From Laburnicola sp. R22_1 (lineage: Eukaryota; Ascomycota; Dothideomycetes; Pleosporales; Didymosphaeriaceae): a stretch of DNA of 64,000 nucleotides. Location: the NCBI GenBank assembly GCA_014281115.1, contig JACONQ010000005.1, positions 372,001 through 436,000 on the forward strand, written 5' to 3'. Position 1 is the stretch's first letter; each line of letters starts with the position of its first letter. Below the pieces are notes generated by a model, which did not search any database, was not told the origin of the DNA, and worked only from the letters and a program-made list of their open reading frames with translations. The position numbers were made by a program, and so were the translations under genes. Positions 23,879 through 34,300 of the stretch are shown one piece after another.

Positions 23879-24789
23879 TCAATCCACAATACCACCCCAT
23901 TCCTCCTCCTCCTCCTCCTCTTCACCATCACCGTCCTCTATCTTTTGATGCTCGTCGTCCACCACCTTCTCTCCCCTCCACTCTTTCAATCTCTCATCCT
24001 CAAAACACTCCTTGGCCGCGGTCCGAACAACCTTCAATTTACCCTCCTTCGCAAGCTTCTCCACTGGCTCCAACAATAGTTTCAGCGTATCCCTTTTCGT
24101 CTCTCCCCAACTGGAATCAACCTTTTCCAGCTCGTCTACCCAAACATCCAACACGTGAAACCTTAATCCGTTCGGAACCTTCAGATCCGCTGGGTTCAAC
24201 GGGACCTCCTTCATCACCGCCATGTAATCTCTTATGATGACCTTGTCCCGCCACCCATTTTTAGACAGGTACCTGAAAGCGGCATTGACGTACTGTCGGA
24301 TGAGATATAGATATTTGTCGAGACGGAGGGCTTCGATCTGTGCCCATTCGCGGGCCATGGTGAGCCAGAAGGTACGCAGGAATCGGACCGCGAGGGACGG
24401 TTGAAGATTGGAGGGGAGGCTGGCAAGAGAGCGGGAGAGGCTTTGTTGGAGGTGTGGTTTGTCCTGCATCCAGAGGCCTAGGAAGAGGTCAGTCCATCTT
24501 GGTGGTCGAGGGGTCGTGCGCCATGCTGGCTGCCGCGTTGGGGAGGGCTGAGGCAGTGCGAGTGCGTACAATAAAACAAGCCTTTCCATAGTCTCAGCAA
24601 ATCCAGCTCTGATATCTCGGACCGACCGCCGAGGAATGCGCGCAGGGAGTCGAGCGCTTGGTCGCGTGTTTTCTTGTCTGCGCCTCCTCGTTAGGGTCGC
24701 CTCCTTCGTATGTTGGCTCTGGCTCAGAGAAGCTCACCGCTTGACGCGAGGTGTTTGATAAACGGGCTGTTCTGCGCATCTTCTGCCAT
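23879..24789 (-). CDS. RRP1: Ribosomal RNA-processing protein 1 (NOP52 family)
   Basis: Three exons, 24738-24789, 24570-24677 and 23879-24477, join to 252 residues. The start is MAEDAQNSPFIKHLASSDKKTRDQAL, followed by [30 protein letters not shown], the NOP52 signature. The helical domain continues through FWLTMAREWAQIEALRLDKYLYLIRQ and LRFHVLDVWVDEL. The C terminus is a long Glu run. The family acts in the nucleolus in late 27S pre-rRNA processing on the 60S path. The first intron carries an in-frame readthrough that could mislead gene callers. It is shorter than yeast and animal homologues because the C-terminal extension is small. Confidence 0.92.
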
Positions 24790-25592
24790 TGTGCGTAGGG
24801 TGTCTGTTTGACAACAGAGGCTCGTCTCTGCGGGTCCAAAAATCATTAAGGTTATCGATAAGAACTGGCCGACGCTACGCCACTAGCCTCGTCACATGAA
24901 GCATTAATAAGACGCGTACCTCACACTGGCTCACAGGCTCACACTACCGAAGGTAGGCCTGCCCTGTCTCAGCCTTGTCGGCTTATTGAGACACACACGT
25001 AGAGTCAAGGGCATAGGTTTCTATGTTCGACCTAACTTGAGCGTGTGAGCACGCCTTTAAACTCTAAGTAGATACTAGAAACGAACGCCCTACATTTTTT
25101 TTAAGATATCGTAGCTAGCTTATAGTTAATATTCTATACAATTAAGATATTATTAAGGATATAATATCTTATAAACCCACTTATAGACATAGTAATACGC
25201 TAAAGTAATAGCTACTACTAGTAGTAGCCTAATCTGCCAAGAAACTAGTAGCTAAGGTGCCTCGTGCGCGTTCTAGGCAAACCCCTCGCTATTTCCTAGC
25301 AGTATACACTTACCTTCTACACACTACCTAGGTGGTCCTAACCCTTTCTCTAGCGTGAGAAACCCTATCGTGAGTTGAATGATCCTCTATTAGAATATAT
25401 TTACTAAAGCTTTTAGGATTCTTTCGCCGCTTTAATCTGCCATCTATTGCTGGTTTTAAATTCAGTACGTGTCTTCCTATAAGCGCCTATGCGAGGCCTA
25501 AAACGGCATGCGAGCGTCTAATAAATATACCGACTATGATACTAGTAGCTTTAACCAGCTAGCAGGGATCGCTAACGCGTTGCATAGGCTCA
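24790..25592. other. Intergenic with a small AT-rich degraded patch
   Basis: About 25080-25220 is markedly AT-rich and TA-rich, unlike its surroundings, and looks like a short RIP-affected remnant. The rest is ordinary spacer that must contain the methyltransferase promoter. No transposase or other coding trace was recognised. Confidence 0.5.
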
Positions 25593-27377
25593 ATGTCAAT
25601 GGTGGTGGTCTCGACCAGCGGACACGCTACGCGACGAGTGCGTGTCGACAAGGTAGAAATGCGGCCAACCTGCGAAATCCACACTGACTAACCTTTTCAC
25701 TATACTAAGATTCACTCGATTGTCTCTAATCGCCTCAAGAACCAAGTAAGTCCTGTCCCACCTACCCGACTGCGGATTACGTAATCTGATATTGCTGTTC
25801 TAGGAGGAGCAATTCTTGGTGCGCTGGAAATGCTCTACCACAACACAGAAACCGCCCTTTAGCTGGCATGGCCTTAATGAGCTAGCCAGATGCCTCGAAC
25901 ATATACAGGATTACATTGAAGCGCGTCATAAGTAAGGGTCCAGACAAGTGTGTGTAAGACATGGTATTCATTCACTTGCAGGGTTATCACAACAGCTCCA
26001 TCGCAACTTCAATCCAAGAAGCGGAAGTCTCCAGATACGGAAATTGACTATGAGCGACGTCAATCCCCTCTGGAGCGTCGGCTTGGGTTGGAGAGCAAGA
26101 CGCCTGCCACCTCACGATCGCCTTCAATATCGTCGACTTCTTCGGCTGCTTCCATCGAAATTTACAATGGCGTACTTGATACCGACGAGGATGGGTTTAT
26201 ATTTTGTCGAAGCGTACATCTTCCCTCCCAATAGCTTCTGTTGTTGCTTCACCTTTGATCGATCACACTAACGAAAGTACAGGCATTTGGTGCAGACATT
26301 GCTGAGATTGATGTTCGAAATGTGCCCACACAAGAGATGCTTCGCACCGCTCGGCGTTCCAAGATTGAGAATGCAAATATTCTCATTCGTGCTGAATATA
26401 CCCGCCGCCTCCGCGAGCTCCCGGGCAAGAAGATACACCTCATCAATATTCACGACTACTCGACACCGTCATTGCGCTTCCGGTATATCCCCGACTATAT
26501 TCTCCGTGAAGGAGTTGTCAAACTCGATCTCGATACCCAAGAAGGCTGTCAAGAATGTTCGCCGCACATGGGACGAGATATCGGCTGTGAATATACCAAG
26601 AAGTGCTCTTGCCTTGAGTATGCAGCTGTGGACGAAGGTCGAATTCACGACCCCGGCATGATGGCAGAGTACATGCACGCTCTAGAGACTGGTGGGACAA
26701 TGATGGGCTACCCGAAGAAGTTCCCATACTACTGCGAGGGGACGAAACGCCAGCGTGCTGGTACCCTTGTCCCATTCTACCTGCACTCGCGCCATCCTAT
26801 ATACGAGTGTAACGATAACTGTCGGTGCGGACAATATTGCCGAAACAAGAACGTACAATTTGGCCGCACGGTGGAAGTAGAAATCTTCAAGACAGGAAGC
26901 GGCCGTGGCTGGGGTCTCCGCTGCAGGGAAACTCTATATCAAGGTCAATTCATTGACACGTATCGCGGTGAGATTATCACGGATGCCGAAGCCACACGCC
27001 GGGAAGAAAGCTCGTCCTCCCAAGCCAAGAAGGCCTCGTACCTCTATAGTTTGGACAAACATCAAGAGTCGGAAGGTCTCAGAAAGGAGGACATCTACGT
27101 CGTCGACGGGGAATTCATGGGTGGACCTACCAAATTTATGAATCATAGTTGCGAGCCCAACTGTCGCCAGTATACCGTCTCGTACAACAAGCACGATATG
27201 CGCGTCTACGATATTGCATTCTTCGCAGTCCGCGACATTCCCGCTGGCGAGGAACTGACGTTCGACTACTTGGATAAAGATGAAGGAGATGACGAGGAGG
27301 GAGAGGGGCACGAGCGTGCTGTGGGTATACCATGCCTCTGTGGTGCGGAGAAGTGCCGCAAATGGCTCTGGACCTAA
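25593..27377 (+). CDS. Histone H3K9 methyltransferase, chromodomain + SET (Clr4/DIM-5/KMT1 type)
   Basis: Five exons, 25593-25652, 25710-25745, 25804-25931, 25982-26213 and 26283-27377, join to 516 residues. The N terminus (about 17-75) resembles a chromodomain (RVRVDKIHSIVSNRLKN, EEQFLVRWK, FSWHGLNEL). A Ser-rich linker follows. The pre-SET domain (about 239-342) has all nine zinc-binding cysteines in the CQEC, GC, CSC, CNDNCRCGQYC pattern. The SET domain has GSGRGWGLR, NHSCEPNC (about 439-446) and ELTFDYL. Post-SET CLCGAEKC completes the family's second zinc site. The enzyme trimethylates H3K9 to seed HP1 heterochromatin and, in RIP-competent fungi, DNA methylation. The first three exons are short and the fourth intron's donor is weak (GTACAT), so the N terminus is less sure than the SET part. 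The chromodomain lacks the usual first cage aromatic. Confidence 0.92.
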
Positions 27378-28319
27378 ACGTAGGAAGTCATAGTAAATGC
27401 TCGATGACGCGGCGAAGTCTGTAGCGTAGAGCACAAGGAGAGTGTGGGGCCTGGTGGAGGTACTTCTAGGTCATTCGCGCCGAGCGAACCGACTCGACGT
27501 TGACATTTTCCACAAATGAGCCCATGGTTTGCGCACCAAGCACGCGCAGTCAGGGCATGCTCCAGTTGTTCCCATTCAGGGCGAGGGTTTTCGCGAGTTG
27601 GTATATAGTTTTGGCCTTCTGACTACGCATTTATATGCGTTAAAGGAAACAATCCAAATGCAGTTCTGGACAAGTTATATTTTCCAGCACTTATATTGCT
27701 TGTTGCCAGCAAATTAAAATTTCAACCGTGATGATGATACACCTTAGAAATCACAGGTAACACACGAGACTCATCGACAAGATCTTATGCTCTAGAGCCC
27801 ACTTCAAGTTGTCCGCTCTATAGAACGGCCGTGCGTGGAGCTTTAGTTACGCATCGAATGAGATGCTTTATGTCTCTAAGAAGCTAATCAAAACAGTAGA
27901 GGGGGCCTTTAGGAGGTGAGGGCGACAACAAATGAGCATATCATATTTATTTACTGCAGTATAGTATATATTATAATTCATCTTGTAAAAAATCCACCTC
28001 TCCTATTAACAACTCCTATCTCGCATTCCGAAACTGAAGATAAGAAGATATATGTGCTTAATGTGTTTGTTACAATTTAGATCCCACACCATACAAATCC
28101 AATCTAGACACACTGGGGGTATATCCGTCCATGCTCAACTCGCATCGCTAAAGTTTATGCCCAAACTTAAACCAAAGTATTGTGCGTAGGTACAATTCAA
28201 TACGAACGAAAAGACGACATATAGAAAAAGACAGGACAGCCATGTCTGGGCTAAGAAGTAAGGAAATGAGTACATAAAAAAATGGTCTAATCATAGTGGT
28301 GATGGTATTTGTGTGAGCG
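27378..28319. other. Convergent intergenic region
   Basis: 942 bp between the stops of the methyltransferase and the 2542-aa gene. The middle part (about 27600-28060) is moderately AT-rich. It should contain both 3' UTRs. No gene recognised. Confidence 0.55.
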
Positions 28320-31300
28320 TCACCGGCCGAGCTCTTGTCCAAAATGCAGACCGATGGGCGTCATATCTCCATCAACGGTGCTCTCGTCGTCGTAGAAGCC
28401 ACTCTCACTGAAGTGCTCCACCTCCGCATCCCGGTCGTACGACGTCTTGCGAAGTAGTGGCGGGGTGCTCGGAACGGGCTGCTTGCCTAGACTAGGAAAG
28501 CCGGCAGCTGAGCCCCGTGAGCTTGTCGAGTTAGTGCGTAGCAGTGGCAGTGGGCGGGCACCCGACGACGGGAGGTCGGGTGTACGACGAAGATTAGATG
28601 TAGGCGGAGTCATGAGACCGGAGAGGAAGGACTGGGCTGAAGGCGGGGTGGGGCGGGAGGGTGTTTGGTTCCGTGAGGCGTTGTTGCTTGAGTTGCCTGC
28701 CAAGGCAGAGGAAGCGTTCTCGCGACCCTTACTACGCCAGTTTCCAAAGGCTGCTGCGAGCTGCACTGCCTTTGGTGAGGCAAAGTTGGACAGCGTCGAC
28801 AGGGTAGGGAAAGACTGTTGACCGCCTGTAATGAGACGCTCCTTCTCTTGCTGCTCCATCTGCAGGTTTGTGCGGATACGGATAGCAGCATCACGCACAT
28901 TCTCGCGGTCGAAGGCTGGCTGGGCGAGGGCATTGATGAGGTCGTTCAAGTCGTCGATGCGGACGCCAAGCAGTTCGCGGAGCCAGTTGATCTCGGTATC
29001 TCGCTCCTTTAGTTTAGCAGGAGCGTCCATGTCAAGCTCAGCTAACTTGTGCTCGAGCGTTTCGATGCGCGACTCGCGTTCCTGGAGCTGCTCTTGCAGA
29101 ACAGCAATGGATTCTCGCAACGCCTGTGGTGAAATCTTTTCGGCGCCCGAGGCATAAGAGCCTGAGGCGGCGTCGGGCGATTTGACGTTCTGAGCGGCAG
29201 CAGCTGCTGCGGCACTGGCGGCTTCCTTGGCCACAGACAGCTTCTCTTCCAGCAGGGCAACCTTGTCATGAAGAAGGTCCATCTTGGATTCGGCCAGTGC
29301 CATGCGCTCATTGTGGAATGTCACGGCCCGTTCTTCATCCTCGCGTGCGATTTCCAGTACACGGGCGTGATCTTGATTGACAACCTCCAGCCGGTGTTCA
29401 AAAGCTTGTTGTTGTTCGAGCAGGGAGAGCCTGTTCTTCTCCATAGTTTCCGCGACAGCAGCCGTCTTTGCGTCGGCAGCTGCCTCCAGGTCAAGCTCGT
29501 GCTTCTCCTTGGCAGTGTCAGCGTCCATACGCACATTGTCAACTTCGGCGCGGACACGGGCAATTTCGCTTTCGAGCTCATGTCGGACCATGTTGACCTG
29601 GTTGTTAGCCTTGTCAATATCGGCCTCCATCAACACACGCATGCGACGGATCTCAGCGTGCGCAGCTTCCCGAGCCTCCCGGAACTCACGTTCATATCGG
29701 TCAGCTGCTCTCTTGTGCTCAATGCTCTCTTGCCGGGTTTGCTCGATGGTCTCTTCGAGTCGGATATTATGCTTCTGCGTCTGCTCGAGCGTGACCCGGA
29801 GCTTCATACCCTCGCGTTCCTGGCCTTCGAGCCGTTCAAGCTCGCGCTCTAGACATTCGCGTGTACGGCCCTCAGCTTCAATGCGGGCACTAAGAACTTC
29901 ATACTTTTTCATGTGTTCTTCGTCGCTCTTCTGCCATTGAGCGCGCTCAGTGGCAGCTTGGCCACTTGCAACGATCATGCTTTGCTGAAGTTTGTCGAAC
30001 TTAGCACGCATCGATTCGCGCACTCGTGTGGCCTCCTCAGTCTGGATACGATACTGCTCAATAGCCTGTCGCATCTTATCTGCTTCCTCGTGTGCTTGTT
30101 GGAGGTCGCTACGCCACTTGTTCGCCGACAGCCGATGCTCCTCTAGTGTGAACGTAAGCGCTTCGTTCTCAGCAGTCACATTGTCGAGCTTCCTCTTTGC
30201 ATCCATCTCGGCATTCTCTATAGCGACTGTCCTGAGTTTGAGCTCGTCATGCTCGGCCTGCAGATTGACGAGCATCCTACGGGCTTCATCACCATCTTCG
30301 CGGAAGGATTCGAGGCTGCGACGGGACAGTTCACGCTCCTCTTCGAGGGCACGAATCTTATTCTCATCGTTGCCGGCTTGTTCGCGGAGCAATGCGAGCT
30401 CCTTTTCGGTGACTTCGATCAGACGCGTGCTGTTCGCCTCGCGGACCTCGAGGTCCTTGCGAGCTTCTGCCTCAGCATCGTATCGAAGAGTGGCTTCCTT
30501 AAGCATCTCTTCAAGGTCTGCAATGCGTAAATCTCTTTCGCGAACAGCCTGCGTCTCTTCACGTTTAGCAACCTCCATGCTTTGTTGTTTAAAAGCATCG
30601 TCGATGAGCTCACGAACATCTTCCGCTTGTAGATGGTGGCTGGTTGTCTGGGCGATGGAAGCCTTTAAGCTCCCAATGACTTGGTAGATCTCAGACAAGT
30701 CAACTTGAGGCTGAGGAATGTCGACTGGAGCCTCAAGAGAGGGAATAGGTTTGTGAGCCATAAGTGCGTCAGCAACAATGGCACGGATGGTCTCTGGCTG
30801 TACAGGTTCGACAGCAGGTACCACAGGAGTAGGAGGCTGATAAGACGCGAGAGCCCCGACGACAATAGAGCGAATGGTTTCAGGCTGCAAAGGTTCAATT
30901 GATTGCTGGTGCGCCGCCAGTGCCTCAGTGATGATAGCGCGGATGTTATCTGGATGAAGAGGCTCTGCCACAGGCTTCTGGTCCTGTTGGGAGGCAAGGG
31001 CATCGACGATAATTGACTTGATATCGTCCGGCCAGATCTGCTCAGGAACAGGAGCAGGAGCGGGCGGAGGAGCGTGCGTCGCAAAGGCTTCCATCACGAT
31101 GAGGCGGATATCTTCCGGCTGCATAGGCTCATTGACAGGCTTAGCAGTGTGCGCAGCGACAGCTTCAGCGACAATAGACCGCAGGTCCTCGGCTTGTATG
31201 GAGGGGCTGGGTGTGGCCGGTTTGTGCGACACAATCGCGTCCTCTACGATAGCCCGGATCTGCTCAGCTGGGACTGGTTCGGATTTGGGAGGCGTCCATT

Positions 31301-34300
31301 GAGGCTGGTGATGAGCAAGCGCTTCCATGATAACATCGCGCACGTTCTCAGGCCTCAAGGGCTGCATTGGCGCGGTTTCAGCCTGCTGCACAGCAAGCGC
31401 TTCCGCAATGATGTCACGGATCTTCTCAGGTTGCACAGACTCAGAAACAGGTAAAGATGTAACCGGTGGCTGGTGGGACTCCAGTGCCTCTTTTACGATG
31501 GATCGCAATTTCTCAAGTTTCCGGTTCTTCCCAGGAGATCTGTTGCGATAGTGCGAGTCGGTGCCCCATTCATCGTCCTCGTCATCAGCGTCGCTGTCCA
31601 GGCGTTCAGTTGTGGACATACTGCGGCGGCCGCGTCCAGGTCGCTGCGACATCATGGCGATAGCATCCTGAATGCCCTGCAGATTCTTCTCTAATGGATC
31701 GAGACGGTTTGCTAATAAGCGACCAATGATATCATCAACATGGGTATCAAAGAATCTACTGCGTGTCTGAATCTTGTCTTCACCCTCGGAGAGGATGCCC
31801 TCGTCCCAATCGCTCATTGGTACCTCATCTGCGTTGTTCAAGCGATGCACCGGAGACTCATATGCAGCGCGCTCATCGTCAAATGGATCTTGAGTGATTG
31901 ATGTCAACGAAGGGCGCATGTTGCGTGGCGCATATAGTCTGCGTGGACTAGGACTAGGCGCATCACTACGCAACATGTTAGCGTTCGGCTGCAGATCAGA
32001 ACGCTTAAATTCAAGAGGTGATCTTCGCGGAGAAGACTGCTCCCAAGAGTTTTCGTCGCGCTCGACTCCAAAGTCAGATCCTTCCTCGTTCATGTGCTTC
32101 ATCACGGCATCAATGTCGTTGAACGAAGGGTCAAAGTCGACGCTCTCACTTTCAGGATACGGTACATGCCTGCGTGATTCCAGAGCTGTCTTGTACGAGC
32201 CATCGTCGCTTGGTCGGAAAGTGGTCGTAGGGCTTCGGCTTGCATGACGCGGTGGGCTAGCACGAATCTTGTCAGGTTCACCATTCTGGGAAACAGATGG
32301 CTTCGTGATATGAATGCCCCCGAAGTCGTAGCCGTTGGTACCAAAGGGGCGAAATTCAAATGGTCTTGCAGTCGCAGACAGCGAGCTCTTGTGTGACCGC
32401 TTTTTGGCGGCTAATTGCGGTGACGCTTCAACTGTAGGCGTGGCGGCATCGCTCTCATGAGGTGGCAAGTCGTCGATTGGAGTCTTCGACTCGGTTAATT
32501 CTTCAGCTTGTGGTTCAGGCATGCCTGGCTCGTTTGCGGGAGGCTCGCTTTGTAACAAGGATAGCTCTGGACTCTTTGAGGCATCTGGTGATAGTTGCTC
32601 TTTCTCGTCTGGCACCTTCTCCCTTCCGGTCTCTGGCGACAGGTCAGGCGTTTGGGCTTGTCGCAGTGCCATACCTTGCGACGGAAGGAACGGCTGCAGT
32701 GCGAATCTAGGTACGTCGTCCCCATCTTCCCGGCCGCGGCGGACACGCTTTTCACGTCCTTCAGGGTTGACGATACGTCCGTCCTCGTCTTCGCGTTCTG
32801 TCTCTTCCGTAACCTTCTCAGGAGTCTTCTGGCGTGCAGGATCTGGGCGGACAATTGCTACGGCTTTGGAACGCTTGGCTGGCTTGACGATATCACTGGC
32901 TGTGATGTTGACGTTGCCAAAGATGTTAGAAGAAGAGGTATCAGACTTGCTCGGAGTGAATTCTGCACTACCAGGGTTGAACACTGGAGCGTCAGGTTTG
33001 AATGAAGGCCCACTCGAAAGGAAGCTGAAGCCACTATTGGACATGGAAGAGTTTCCAAATCCACCAGGCTTGAAGACAGGAGCATCGACAACAGATTTAA
33101 AGGCCGATGCATTTACAGCAGGTTTGAAGGCAGGAGCATCGACAGCGGCCTTGAGAACAGGTGTATCGGCAGCTGGCTTGAAGGGAGGAGCATCCGGCTT
33201 GAAGACTGGTGCGTCCGGCTTGAACTTTGGCGCTGTTACATTAAGTCCCGAGTAGCCGTCGATGCTGGTCCTGTTGCTTTGTACAGTGCTATCTGCAGGA
33301 GACTTGAGAGCGGGCGTAAAGGAAGAAAAGCTAGAGGAGAGAGACCCAGGGCTAAAGGAAGCGGAAGGGTTGAACTTGAATTCTTTCGCCTCAACATTGA
33401 GTTTTGAAGTTGAGGAGCGTGAAGTGTGCTTGCTATGCGTCGCTGAACTAGGTTTTCCGAACGCGAATTTTGCATCCCTCCACGTACTGCTGACCTGAGA
33501 CGCCGTCTTTGAGTGCTGCGCAGAACTGCCGGCTGTTGTCGTTTCACGAACTTCCCCGTCTTCCAGGCTGGGATTTGTGATGGCAGAGACGTTGGTCCTA
33601 GCGCCGTCGCTGTCCCCGCGTAGGTTTTCAGATGTCGCGCCGAATGTGAAGGACATGGGCTGTTGAGGCTTGGCGAGTGAGTGGGCCCTGCTGTGCGGTT
33701 GTGGCTGGTGCAGAATCGCATGTGGACCCTGCCACGTAGTGTCGACAGGAGGCTTTGAAGGCTTGAACTCCTGGATAATTTCAGGCTCCGTGTTGAAGTC
33801 ACCACCTTCGTTGAATTGCTTGTCAATCGCCTCTTCGAGGTGGTACTCGGCATCGCGAGCCCCACGCTCCAAGTTGTTGCTGATGTTGTGACGATGACCG
33901 CGAGGAGTTGGCACAGCAATTTCTGGCCCAGCTTGAGCAGCATCATTCATAAGCGGCATGTCGTCCTCTTCGGCTGCATCTTCAGGAACTTCTGCAAGGG
34001 TAGACGACGGCCGGAGACCCAAGAGTTGTTGCTGCTGCTGTTGCATCAGTTGAGCCTGTAGCCGTTGCTGTTGTTGATGCATCTGAACCATGAGGTCGTC
34101 CTTGGGAGTAGGCGGGAACGGTAATTGTTGGTTGGACCTCATGCCAAATGGAGAAGCGGGGGAAACAAGACCGGAAAGATCGGACCTGCTCAGAGGCTGG
34201 GCAGGTGAACCGCCGCGAGCACCTTGATTACCGAAGTAGTTGCCAGGCGACCACGCGCCCGTGGGCGAAGCTGTTTGCTGGACAAAACTGGCAGGCGAGA

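Noticed and set aside
25080..25220. Small AT-rich patch as a hidden transposon
   Set aside because: No terminal repeats, target duplication or coding trace could be found, so it is only described as spacer.
29268..29852. 194-aa plus-strand frame opposite the 2542-aa gene
   Set aside because: Leu/Ser-rich antisense of a Glu/Arg-rich coiled coil, a usual artefact.
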